Shown here one piece after another: positions 35,508 to 44,443 of a stretch of 64,000 bases of DNA (the stretch's first letter is position 1; each line of letters opens with the position of its first letter). The notes under the pieces were generated by a model, which worked only from the letters and a program-made list of their open reading frames with translations, was not told where the DNA came from and made no database searches. A program made the translations under genes and the position numbers. The DNA lies in contig CAYNJF010000002.1 of the NCBI GenBank assembly GCA_964397555.1, forward strand, positions 1 through 64,000, read 5' to 3'. The DNA comes from CAYNJF01 sp964397555 (lineage in GTDB: Bacteria > Pseudomonadota > Gammaproteobacteria > Berkiellales > Berkiellaceae).

Positions 35508-36074
35508 TTAGGCGTCTTCGTTGTCTGGTACGATGGTGACAAGACGCAACATGCGATCGGCAATGGTTAACTCACTTTTTGATACGGTGCGTTGGTTAAT
35601 TTCAATGGCCATCTTGTTGTTTGCGACATAAAAGTTCATCCCTCCACCCAGGCGAGCAAAACCTTCCATATCACCGAAGGTGAGAACCGGTAACCCCTCA
35701 AGCTCCGTGATAATGGACTCTAAGTTCTCTTCCTCAGTTTTTGAGATGTATAAAATTTGACAGCTTTTCTTAGCAAGTTCTATGTTGGGCATTGGGCGGA
35801 TAAGAATTGGCTTATCGTCCACAATCCGACCATTAATCGAGTTGATGCCCTTCATCGATGGAAACTCACCCAACAGGCATATATTTATCTCGGTTTCAGA
35901 GTCTTTGCCTTCTGGCCAGCTTACAAACTTAGCTACGTATCTTAAAAAAGCGGCTTTTAAATGGTATTCGCGAGAGGTATTGTCTCGAGCATTCACGCTT
36001 AGCGCGGATACCAACACAATTGCTCCGATTAATCCCAATACCGTTGAACGGCCGAACCAAGTTCTCATTGCCAT
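35508..36074 (-). CDS. YfiR-family periplasmic protein
   Basis: A 188-residue YfiR/DUF4154 protein with an N-terminal hydrophobic export segment (STVLGLIGAIVLVSALSVNA). EYHLKAAFLRYVAKFVSWPEG, INICLLGEFP, CQILYISKTEEENL, PVLTFGDMEGFARLGGGMNFYV and NQRTVSKSELTIADRMLRLVTIV are typical. YfiR in Pseudomonas restrains the diguanylate cyclase YfiN, but in this setting such proteins often serve an adjacent kinase. It is the last gene of a three-gene operon. The ATG at 36074 follows AGGG and is preferred to the GTG at 36092. Confidence 0.82.
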   Translation of the reverse strand: MAMRTWFGRSTVLGLIGAIVLVSALSVNARDNTSREYHLKAAFLRYVAKFVSWPEGKDSETEINICLLGEFPSMKGINSINGRIVDDKPILIRPMPNIELAKKSCQILYISKTEEENLESIITELEGLPVLTFGDMEGFARLGGGMNFYVANNKMAIEINQRTVSKSELTIADRMLRLVTIVPDNEDA

Positions 36075-36103
36075 GATGATCCCTGCATGCACTGTGTGTT
36101 TAT

Positions 36104-37906
36104 TTAAGAGGTTCCAGACTGCACAATGGGTATCACAAGCGTAAATTCAGTGAATTCAGATAGCTTAGAATTCACACTCAGTTCCCCTTTGTGTTGTTTT
36201 ACTACTGTATCATAACAAATTGATAAGCCAAGGCCTGTGTTGCCTCGCCCAGTTGGCTTGGTGGTGTAGAAAGGCTCGAAGATCTTTTTAAGATGCTCTT
36301 CAGGGATACCAGTTCCATTGTCATAGAATTTGATTTCACAATGTTCACCCACTTTGGTCGTGGTTACTTTCACCGTAGGTTTGTATCCAGGATTCGCGTT
36401 GAGTTTTTCATTGACGGCATAGAATGAATTAGAAAGCAGGTAGTTAAAGACCTGTCCCATTGCCTGAGGCACGATAAGAATTTTCTCAAGCTCATCGGAA
36501 AAGTCTCGGACAATGTCACACTCGAACGAATCTTGCGCACCTTTTTGACTCTCGTAGGCAATGTTGATGTTGTCTTCGAGCAATTGATTGATGTTGACCA
36601 TCTCTTTTTGCACGCCACCGCTTTCAGAGTGCATCAACATGTTTTTCACAATGTTGTCAGCTCTGGAACCATGATGAGAGATTTTTTCGCAATTGGTTTT
36701 TAAGTCTTCCAGTATTTCATTTAAATACGAGCGGGCATCTTCGGATAGTTTGTCCGTATGATTGTCAAGTTCTTCTTTAAGTTCATCGACTAGATCCACA
36801 GAAATATCGGAGAAGTTATTGATGAAGTTAAGCGGATTCTTAATTTCATGGGCAACCCCAGTGGTTAACATCCCCACCGATGCCATCTTCTCTTGCATGA
36901 TGAGCCGATCTTGAGCTTCTTCTAAGTCATGCAAGGCGGTATTTAAATCATCATTCTTCTCTGCCAAATCTCGGGTTCTATCAGCCACACGTTGTTCCAA
37001 CTCGCGGTTAATCTGGGCAAGCTCCCCTTGAGCCTCGTTCTTCAATTCAATTTCAACTTGGAGACGGCGAACGGTATCTTGCAGACGCTTGAAGGCGAAG
37101 TGTAAAACGATTAATAAGAGAAGGGACAGACCATACAAAAAGAATCGTGACTGATCGAGTCGGTCCTGGTGCTGCGCAAACACCTCTTTAAACTCGACTT
37201 GCAAGCCTTCCATACGCTCGCTAATCGGTAAATCAAGAATCTCGACATTGAGGCGATTAAGCTTAGGGAGCTTTTCGAGGACAACCGTCCCGTAGATGAG
37301 CGCTTTGGGTAGATTGTCTAAGCTTTCAGGTTGGTTACGAATTTCTTCAATCAGGGTAATCAGGCGCTCACGTTTTTGAGGGGTAGGGGCATTGGTGTAG
37401 ACCAGCACCCCTCTGAATAAGTTATTGACGTCATCAATCAAAGAGTAACGAATTTCAGCATCAAAACAGCTTTCAATCAACTCAAGATGGGCCTCTGCTT
37501 CAATGATTTGACTCATCAAATCGGAGAAGTCTTGAATGGCATTTCTTAAAATAGGATTAGAGCGCTTGAATTGCTCAACCAAGAGTTCTTTTTCAGCCAA
37601 CACGGTTTTGAGCTCATCCAGCTTTAACGTCAGCTTGGGATCAGGGCTTTCAGCCAACTGACGATCAAACTCATCCGTGACTTCATGAAGGCCGTTGAGG
37701 GCACGGTTGATTGAATCATAATGACGAATCAGACCAAATCGGGTTTGTACCACGGCCTCGTCTAATTGAGCGTTGTATTGCTCAAAACGAGAAAATTGCA
37801 AATCATAGCCAGAATACTCAAAGGGGCGCAGCTCAGTCCGCCAATAAAAGAAGATGATGATCAGCATAATCGAGCCAACGAACAATTGAGTGAGTCTGTT
37901 TTGCAT
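36104..37906 (-). CDS. Membrane sensor histidine kinase
   Basis: A 600-residue kinase. TM1 is near residues 5-23, and the periplasmic sensor of about 225 residues is all-helical, consistent with a DAHL-type domain. TM2 (FFLYGLSLLLLIVLHFAF) and a long coiled coil (about 275-345) follow. The phosphoacceptor region is MLTTGVAHEIKNPLNFINNF, and the ATPase domain has DNGTGIPEEHL and NTGLGLSICYD. It overlaps the upstream peroxidase gene by one base (TGATG), so the two are coupled, and yfiR follows 29 bases after its stop. Sensing a redox or envelope signal through its neighbours is inferred. Confidence 0.87.
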   Translation of the reverse strand: MQNRLTQLFVGSIMLIIIFFYWRTELRPFEYSGYDLQFSRFEQYNAQLDEAVVQTRFGLIRHYDSINRALNGLHEVTDEFDRQLAESPDPKLTLKLDELKTVLAEKELLVEQFKRSNPILRNAIQDFSDLMSQIIEAEAHLELIESCFDAEIRYSLIDDVNNLFRGVLVYTNAPTPQKRERLITLIEEIRNQPESLDNLPKALIYGTVVLEKLPKLNRLNVEILDLPISERMEGLQVEFKEVFAQHQDRLDQSRFFLYGLSLLLLIVLHFAFKRLQDTVRRLQVEIELKNEAQGELAQINRELEQRVADRTRDLAEKNDDLNTALHDLEEAQDRLIMQEKMASVGMLTTGVAHEIKNPLNFINNFSDISVDLVDELKEELDNHTDKLSEDARSYLNEILEDLKTNCEKISHHGSRADNIVKNMLMHSESGGVQKEMVNINQLLEDNINIAYESQKGAQDSFECDIVRDFSDELEKILIVPQAMGQVFNYLLSNSFYAVNEKLNANPGYKPTVKVTTTKVGEHCEIKFYDNGTGIPEEHLKKIFEPFYTTKPTGRGNTGLGLSICYDTVVKQHKGELSVNSKLSEFTEFTLVIPIVQSGTS

Positions 37907-38796
37907 CAGCTAGGCTCCTCGCCATCCATTGAGGCCAAGAAGGCTTCAATGAGCTCAATGTCACGTTGAGGGATGTCCACATTGATTTGATAGCGCCCCA
38001 TTAACTCAATGGCTTTTTGCAAGGTGTTTGCTGAACCATCATGAAAATACGGAGGGCTTTGGTGAATGTTTCTGAGCGTAGGTACCCGAAAGACAAATCG
38101 GTCTTCTTCTTTTTGAGTAATCTGATATAACCCTAAGTCGGTGGGTTTGGGGTTGCGATTATATTGCTGGTAGACACCCATCTTTTGCATTAAGTTGCCA
38201 CCAATATTCAAACCCTGATGGCAGCTGACGCATCCATAACTTAGAAAAAGCTGATAGCCTTTGATTTGCTCTTCATTTAAGGCATCCACATTCCCTTGGA
38301 TGTATTGATCAAATTTTGAGTTGGGCGTAGTTAAGGTATCAAGAAACGCTTCGAGTGCACTCGAGACCGTGTCGATAGTGATCGCAGACAGTTGGGTTAT
38401 CAAGCCTTGGCCCAATTCGTTCCCCTCTAATGCACGGATGAGCTTTTCTTCGCTCATGCCCATCACAGCTTCTTCTTGAAGGTGCATGGCAATGGCTTGT
38501 TTCAAGGTCTTAGCTCGGCCATTGTAGAAAAACTTATCCATGTAGGTGACGTTGAGTAGAGTGGGGGCATTGATTTCAATGCTCACCGCTTGGGAGTATC
38601 CGTGCTCTTTTTGATGACATGACTGACAACTGAGATTTTGATCATAAGACAGCAGGGGGGAGTTGAATAAGTCCTCGCCTAATGTGGAAAGCTCGCTATC
38701 AGGAGTACGCTCAGGCAGCGCTTTAAACGCATCAAACGTGAGCGCGTAAGCGTGACTCGCACATAAACTGAATAATAATACAGTGATTAGCCGCAT
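37906..38796 (-). CDS. Di-haem cytochrome c peroxidase-like protein
   Basis: A 296-residue periplasmic protein with a signal peptide (LITVLLFSLCASHAYA) and two CxxCH haem motifs, CQSCH (residues 57-61) and CVSCH in the second half. GEDLFNSPLLSYDQNLSC, APTLLNVTYMDKFFYNGRAKTL and FRVPTLRNIHQSPPYFHDGS are cytochrome c peroxidase/MauG signatures. It would reduce peroxide or oxidise a partner. The ATG at 38796 follows AAGGA; the ATG at 38865 gives a non-signal extension and is less likely. It heads the peroxidase-kinase-yfiR operon. Confidence 0.87.
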   Translation of the reverse strand: MRLITVLLFSLCASHAYALTFDAFKALPERTPDSELSTLGEDLFNSPLLSYDQNLSCQSCHQKEHGYSQAVSIEINAPTLLNVTYMDKFFYNGRAKTLKQAIAMHLQEEAVMGMSEEKLIRALEGNELGQGLITQLSAITIDTVSSALEAFLDTLTTPNSKFDQYIQGNVDALNEEQIKGYQLFLSYGCVSCHQGLNIGGNLMQKMGVYQQYNRNPKPTDLGLYQITQKEEDRFVFRVPTLRNIHQSPPYFHDGSANTLQKAIELMGRYQINVDIPQRDIELIEAFLASMDGEEPS

Positions 38797-38890
38797 GACT
38801 TGAATCCTTACCTTTAAATAAGGATAGCGTACAAGGGCTGTCGTTGATGTTGTTTGAATGTCCATTTTGAGTGTAGATACAAACTAATAA

Positions 38891-38926
38891 AAAGCCATGA
38901 TTCTATTAAGAACTGATCACGGCTTT
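38891..38926 (-). terminator. Terminator after the short-chain fatty acid transporter
   Basis: On the minus strand AAAGCC and GGCTTT close an imperfect stem (TGAT/ATCA and TTC/GAA inside), followed by TTTTT. It separates the transporter gene from the peroxidase operon. Confidence 0.65.
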
Positions 38927-38942
38927 AAGACAAACAACTGGG

Positions 38943-40310
38943 TTAGGCAAAAGTTGGGGTAAATAGGAGTAGTCCTAGCGTAAAAATGAGACCTCCAACG
39001 ACGAGCAACATCAGGGTATAGGGCACGATTTGGGAGGCTTTTAGCCGCGTGATGGCAAGCAAAGGCAGCGCCCAAAAGGGTTGCATCATGTTGGTGAGTT
39101 GATCGCCGTAGGCAAAGGCCATGATGGCAAAGGATGCGGGGACATCCAGAGTCTGAGTGGCCTGGGCAATGATCGGGCCTTGGACTGCCCATTGGCCTCC
39201 GCCGCTTGGAACAAACACATTGACCACAGCCGCACTGACAAAGGTCCAAAGGGCAAAACTTACGGAACTGGAGACACTGAGTATAAAGTTTGAGAAGACG
39301 TCGATGAGGCCTGAGTAAACCATCATACCCGCAATGCCTGCGTAAAGGGGGAATTGAATCATGATCCCTGCAGCCCCCGATATGGCTTCATCGCAGGCAA
39401 GTGAGAATCGCTCAATGGAGCCTAACATCCAAAGCCCTAGCGCAAACAACAAAAAATTAACGGTATTTAAATCTAAAAAGTCGAGCCAGCCACCCGAGGT
39501 ATGTTGCGAAGCTTTCAGAGCAACCAAAAGCAACATAAAGAGGCTCAATCCTCGACTCAGCAACGGGCTTTGATCTAATTTTGCAAGCCCTCGATGAGAC
39601 ATTAAAGAAGCCGTTTTTTCCTTGTGGACCTCAGGCAATTCTTCCAAAGGAGTGGGGTTGAGGCGCGAACCTATCAAGGCCATCACTCCAGGGACAATAA
39701 GAACAAGGGCAAGGCTGACACAAAGGTTCATGGTCGAGAAAATGGTCTGAGAGAGTGGGATTTGGCCAAGGGAGTCAATTAAAAAGTGATCCATCTCAGA
39801 GACTTTTAGCGTAGCCGAGCCGGATAGACCACCATGCCAAACCATCAAGCCGACATAACCACAGGCACCGATGAACGGATAGTTGACGGGCAGGTGTTGA
39901 AGCTTGGCCTGCTCACCGACTTTTCTGGCTAAAATTGCGCCAAAGATAAGCCCTAAACCCCAGTTTAACAAGGCCACTAAAATGGTGGTCGAACACACCC
40001 AAAACGCCGCTTTGGCAGTTGTCGTAGCTCGCTGGGTAATCAACCCGATGAGTTTGTGGATTGGGGGTGTTAGGGCAAGCACATGCCCTAACACCAAGAT
40101 CATCATCATTTGCATAGCAAAGGTCAGTAAATCCCAAAAGCCAAGTTGCCAGGCATTGGCCACAGAGCTTACGTAAGTGAATGACCAGTTGGCCTGTTCG
40201 GGCAAGACCATCGCCATCATGAAGGTCAGTGCACTTAAAAGAACCGCTAACGTGAACGGACTTGGGAGCAACCAGGTTGCGACACTGACATAACGCTTTG
40301 CAAAAGACAT
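38943..40310 (-). CDS. AtoE-like short-chain fatty acid transporter
   Basis: A 455-residue inner-membrane protein with about ten hydrophobic helices, of the SCFA_trans family. It begins with VATWLLPSPFTLAVLLSALTF and contains WNWGLG-type (LLNWGLGLIFGAILARKVGEQ), MVWHGGLSGSATL and FVPSGGGQWAVQGPIIAQAT, all characteristic of AtoE. The family imports short-chain fatty acids such as acetoacetate or butyrate. No ato catabolic genes lie beside it, but the window's thiolases could use its substrates. Confidence 0.85.
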   Translation of the reverse strand: MSFAKRYVSVATWLLPSPFTLAVLLSALTFMMAMVLPEQANWSFTYVSSVANAWQLGFWDLLTFAMQMMMILVLGHVLALTPPIHKLIGLITQRATTTAKAAFWVCSTTILVALLNWGLGLIFGAILARKVGEQAKLQHLPVNYPFIGACGYVGLMVWHGGLSGSATLKVSEMDHFLIDSLGQIPLSQTIFSTMNLCVSLALVLIVPGVMALIGSRLNPTPLEELPEVHKEKTASLMSHRGLAKLDQSPLLSRGLSLFMLLLVALKASQHTSGGWLDFLDLNTVNFLLFALGLWMLGSIERFSLACDEAISGAAGIMIQFPLYAGIAGMMVYSGLIDVFSNFILSVSSSVSFALWTFVSAAVVNVFVPSGGGQWAVQGPIIAQATQTLDVPASFAIMAFAYGDQLTNMMQPFWALPLLAITRLKASQIVPYTLMLLVVGGLIFTLGLLLFTPTFA

Positions 40311-40319
40311 AACAACCTC

Positions 40320-40985
40320 TTATGCGCGATGATCAGTCACTTGGATTAACACGCCATACAGGGGGTGGTCGATATACACCACATCCCCTTTTTTAATTTT
40401 TCTTCGTTCTTGCAAACGAAAAGGGGTTAATTCAACACCATTACGCTGACGCCATTGTCCTGATTCTGGCTTTAAACGCTTGGTGTTGGCTGAGGTTTGC
40501 TTAATTAGAGTGGTCGGCTTGAAAAACACTAAGTCCGTGTTGACATGAAGATATCTCGATAACGATAAGGCGATGGTCCCATCGAGCTCAAACACTCCAT
40601 CGTTTTCAAAAATTTGTTCACCCGCCGTCAGGCGAATGGGTTCTTTTTCATTGTTGTCTTGGACAGCCTGCACCCAACCTTGGTGCAACACCACTCGTGA
40701 TCCTGTGCGACGAACCAAAGACTCAACGGCTTGGTTAAGTTTAAGTTCTTCTTTAGGAATGACACTGAATTCACGCTGTTCAATGGCATCGTCTTCCAAA
40801 ATCAACGAGTAGGCATTTTGGATTTGAGGCATGCCAGGGTAGGCTGGCCATTCTTCATCAACCACAGCGGACTGATCTTTGTGCTCAACGACGATGACTT
40901 CAACGTCATACCAGCGCTCAACCGCATGAGCTTTGAACACCATCAAACCTACGAACAGTATCGATAACATCTTCCATTTATGCAT
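40320..40985 (-). CDS. CsiV-family periplasmic protein
   Basis: A 221-residue protein with a signal peptide (LSILFVGLMVFKAHA). The mature start RWYDVEVIVVEH and the pattern SRRVVLHQ-like (SRVVLHQGWVQ), LDGTIALSLSRYLHVNTDLVF and RRKIKKGDVVYIDHPLYGVLIQVT match the CsiV family, which is typically encoded beside mfd as here. In Vibrio, CsiV is linked to peptidoglycan-dependent envelope function. The gap to mfd is 13 bases, so they are probably co-transcribed. Confidence 0.78.
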   Translation of the reverse strand: MHKWKMLSILFVGLMVFKAHAVERWYDVEVIVVEHKDQSAVVDEEWPAYPGMPQIQNAYSLILEDDAIEQREFSVIPKEELKLNQAVESLVRRTGSRVVLHQGWVQAVQDNNEKEPIRLTAGEQIFENDGVFELDGTIALSLSRYLHVNTDLVFFKPTTLIKQTSANTKRLKPESGQWRQRNGVELTPFRLQERRKIKKGDVVYIDHPLYGVLIQVTDHRA

Positions 40986-40998
40986 AGCAGTTCCCTCT

Positions 40999-43900
40999 TT
41001 AGTGGATGGTCGTGAGTAATTGTTGGACGGTTTTAAATCTATCTTCTGGTTTGGGCATATCCGCTTTAAAGGTCAGAACTTCTGTCCCTTTGAGTTGATA
41101 TTGGGTTGGTTTAGAGCGGATTAATTCAATCACTTTGTTTGGATTAATGTTTGGTTTACTGGCAAACTCAAGCTGGCCATGGCTGGCGTTGGCCTTAATT
41201 TTGTGCACACCCATGGGTTGAGCTAAAAGCTTGATTTCACTCACTCTGAACAAGTGCTTTACGGCATCGGGCAACAAACCAAAGCGATCAATCAGCTCCA
41301 CTTGAAGTTCTTTGAGCTCTTCATGCTTATCCGCATGGGAGATACGCTTATATAAAATGAGTCTGGCGGTCACGTCTCGAACGTAAGTTTCAGGGATGAG
41401 CGCAGGGATTTGCAAATCGACCATGGGCCCTGACTCCATGGGCACATCCGTTAATGGATCATCACCACGCTGAAGCGCTTTGACTGATTTTTTCAGGATA
41501 TCCATGTATAAGGTAAAGCCTATGGTTTGGACATTACCACTTTGATCTTCACCCAGCAGCTCCCCTGCTCCACGAATTTCCAAATCATGAGAGGCTAGGG
41601 TAAAGCCCGAGCCCAAATCTTCCAACGATTCTAAAGCCTCAAGACGTTTGATGGCATCGGACTTCATGGATTTTCTTGGGGGCGTAAGACAATAGGCGTA
41701 GGCTTGATGATGCGAGCGCCCAACGCGACCTCTAAGCTGATGCAGCTGGGCTAGGCCTAGTTTATCGGCGCGATCCATAATGATGGTGTTTGCGCTTGGG
41801 ATGTCAATGCCGGTTTCAATGATGGTGGTGCATACCAACACATTAAATCGTTGATGATAGAAATCGGCCATCACGCCTTCAAGCTCACGTTCTCTAAGCT
41901 GGCCATGCGCCACTCCAATACGGGCCTCTGGAATGAGCTCCGCTAAGTCGGCCGCCGTTTTATTGATGGTGTCGACTGAGTTGTGCAAAAAGTAGACTTG
42001 CCCACCACGCATTAATTCACGTAAAACGGCTTCTTTGATGAGCGCATTTTGTTTTTCACGAACGAAGGTTTTAATGCTCAAACGTTTTTGAGGTGGGGTT
42101 GCAATGATAGACAAATCCCTCAATTTGGAGAAGGCCATGTTCAAGGTGCGTGGGATGGGGGTGGCTGTCAACGTCAAAATATCCACTTCAGCTCTCATCG
42201 ATTTTAGCTTTTCTTTTTGCTTGACTCCAAATCGATGCTCTTCGTCAATGATGACAAGACCAAGGTTTTTAAATTTCACATCGGGTTGTACCAATTTGTG
42301 CGTACCAATCACGATGTCCACTCGGCCTTCTTCAAGGGCTTTGAGTGTGCTGTCTTGTTCTTGTTTGGTTTTAAAACGAGAAAGCTGGGCAATTTGAATG
42401 GGCCAGCCTGCAAATCGATCACAAAACGTCTCGTAGTGTTGCTGAGCCAACAGCGTTGTGGGTACTAAAATAGCGACTTGTTTTTGGTTATGAACCGCTA
42501 AGAAGGCAGCGCGCATGGCGACTTCTGTTTTACCGAAACCTACGTCACCACAAACCACACGGTCCATGGGCCGTTTTGAGCTCATGTCGGTAAGCACTTC
42601 TTCAATGGCTCGTAACTGATCGGCGGTTTCCTCAAAAGGAAACTGCTCAGAGAATGCGTCGTAGTGATCATCGGGAGCGTCGAACGAATGACCTTGCTTG
42701 GCCTCTCGTTGGGCATAAATGTTTAGAAGCTCGGCGGCCACATCCGAGGCTTTTTCTAGAGCTTTTTTCTTAGCTTTGTCCCAAGATTTGGTGCCAAGGG
42801 TATTGATGGGGGCCTTTTCTGGGTCCATCCCCTGATATTTGGATATTAAATGTAAGGCGTTTACTGGCACGTACAACTTATCAGCGCCAGAGTACTCAAT
42901 TTGCAAAAATTCAGCTTCGTAGCCTGCGGTATCCATGGTCACCATGCCACAATAACGACCCACACCAAAGTCTAAGTGAACGATAGGGTCACCCACTTGC
43001 AGCTGAGCGATGTGGCGGATTTCCAAATCTGGATCCACGATTTGGCTTTTTCTGCGACGTCGACGTTGCATGACTTGCGTGCCATAAAACTGAGACTCAG
43101 CAATGATGGCAACTTTGGCCGCTGGTGAGTAAAAACCTTCATCAAGCGGGGCAACCGTCAAACCAAGAGATACCGGGTTCTCAAAAAAACGATTGGGAGA
43201 TTCAACTTGAGTAAGTGACATCCCGTGTTTTTCAAAGGTCTCACTCAGCGATTGAGCACGTCCCATGGTCTCAGCACACACCAACACATGGACGTCGTTG
43301 GCCGCCATGAATTGCTTGAGCCTAGCTAATGGGTTTTCGGCCTTGTGATCAAAACTTATATCGCCAAGGTTATGGATTGAGAAATCAAAGGCTTTATCTG
43401 TTTGCTGATTTTCATAAACCTGTATTTGAGCTAATGGTTTGAGCGATGCAAAAAGTTGCTCAACCGGCTGATAAAGCTGGGCTGGCTCTAAAATCGGTCG
43501 TTGAATGTCATGTCCGTATTGATCATATCGAGTTTCGATCGATTGCCAATGCGATTGAGCATGGCCGTAGATGGTGCCCATAAAAACACAAACGGTCGAT
43601 TCGGGTAAGTAATCTACGAAGGTACTCATTTGTTCATAAAACAAAGGCAAGTAGTACTCAACCCCTGAAGGCATCAAGCGATTGGAGATGTCTTGGTAGA
43701 TGGGGCAAAGCTTAGGGTTGCCACTGAAGGTCTCGCGCCATCGAGAGCGAAACCCTTTGATGGCTTCCTCGGTAAAAGGAAACTCACGACCAGGGAGCAA
43801 CTCTATGCTGTTTACTTGCTCAATGGATAATTGAGTACTCGCATCAAACCATCGTAAGGTCTCAACCTCATCGTCAAACAAATCAATACGAATGGGATGA

Positions 43901-44436
43901 GTGGATCCCATTGGATAGATATCTAAGATAGAGCCTCGATGCGCAAATTCACCATGCTCTTGGACCTCGCTGACGCGTCGATAGCAGTTGTCGGTGAGGC
44001 GCTCACTGGTTTTCGTGATGTCCAGTGTGTCTCCTACCTTAAGCACAAAACTGTGGGTTTGGACAAAAGAGCTTGGCGGTAGCCTTTGCATCAGGGTGGT
44101 AATAGGGACGATCACGATGCCTTTGGTTAAACGGGGCAACGTGGCCAGGGTTGAGAGTCGGTCTGAGACGATGTCTTGATGCGGAGAAAACGAATCATAA
44201 GGTAGGGTCTCCCAATCTGGGAAAACATGAATCAGCGATTTATCGCAAAATTGTTTGAGTTCTCGCTCCAGCCTTAACGCTCTTTGTGTGTCTGGCGTTA
44301 TCATCAGAAAAGGTGCGTCTACCTGATCTTGAGCCTTGGCAAGCTGATAAGCCAGTGAACACCCAAAAGCATTCTGCCAGATTAGCTTATCACCTGGTTT
44401 AGACGGAAGGGGGGCTTCAAAAAGCACTGAACTCAT
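40999..44436 (-). CDS. mfd: Transcription-repair coupling factor
   Basis: A 1145-residue protein (E. coli Mfd has 1148) that dislodges RNA polymerase stalled at lesions and recruits UvrA. The UvrB-like N-terminal domains are followed by the RNA polymerase-interacting domain (HLDFGVGRYCGM). The translocase comes next, with Walker A DVGFGKTEVAMRAAF, DEEHRFGV and LTATPIPRTL, then TRG-type motifs with RGRVGRS and the C-terminal UvrA-binding-site mask. All regions seem intact. Confidence 0.97.
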   Translation of the reverse strand: MSSVLFEAPLPSKPGDKLIWQNAFGCSLAYQLAKAQDQVDAPFLMITPDTQRALRLERELKQFCDKSLIHVFPDWETLPYDSFSPHQDIVSDRLSTLATLPRLTKGIVIVPITTLMQRLPPSSFVQTHSFVLKVGDTLDITKTSERLTDNCYRRVSEVQEHGEFAHRGSILDIYPMGSTHPIRIDLFDDEVETLRWFDASTQLSIEQVNSIELLPGREFPFTEEAIKGFRSRWRETFSGNPKLCPIYQDISNRLMPSGVEYYLPLFYEQMSTFVDYLPESTVCVFMGTIYGHAQSHWQSIETRYDQYGHDIQRPILEPAQLYQPVEQLFASLKPLAQIQVYENQQTDKAFDFSIHNLGDISFDHKAENPLARLKQFMAANDVHVLVCAETMGRAQSLSETFEKHGMSLTQVESPNRFFENPVSLGLTVAPLDEGFYSPAAKVAIIAESQFYGTQVMQRRRRRKSQIVDPDLEIRHIAQLQVGDPIVHLDFGVGRYCGMVTMDTAGYEAEFLQIEYSGADKLYVPVNALHLISKYQGMDPEKAPINTLGTKSWDKAKKKALEKASDVAAELLNIYAQREAKQGHSFDAPDDHYDAFSEQFPFEETADQLRAIEEVLTDMSSKRPMDRVVCGDVGFGKTEVAMRAAFLAVHNQKQVAILVPTTLLAQQHYETFCDRFAGWPIQIAQLSRFKTKQEQDSTLKALEEGRVDIVIGTHKLVQPDVKFKNLGLVIIDEEHRFGVKQKEKLKSMRAEVDILTLTATPIPRTLNMAFSKLRDLSIIATPPQKRLSIKTFVREKQNALIKEAVLRELMRGGQVYFLHNSVDTINKTAADLAELIPEARIGVAHGQLRERELEGVMADFYHQRFNVLVCTTIIETGIDIPSANTIIMDRADKLGLAQLHQLRGRVGRSHHQAYAYCLTPPRKSMKSDAIKRLEALESLEDLGSGFTLASHDLEIRGAGELLGEDQSGNVQTIGFTLYMDILKKSVKALQRGDDPLTDVPMESGPMVDLQIPALIPETYVRDVTARLILYKRISHADKHEELKELQVELIDRFGLLPDAVKHLFRVSEIKLLAQPMGVHKIKANASHGQLEFASKPNINPNKVIELIRSKPTQYQLKGTEVLTFKADMPKPEDRFKTVQQLLTTIH

Positions 44437-44443
44437 AAACTAC

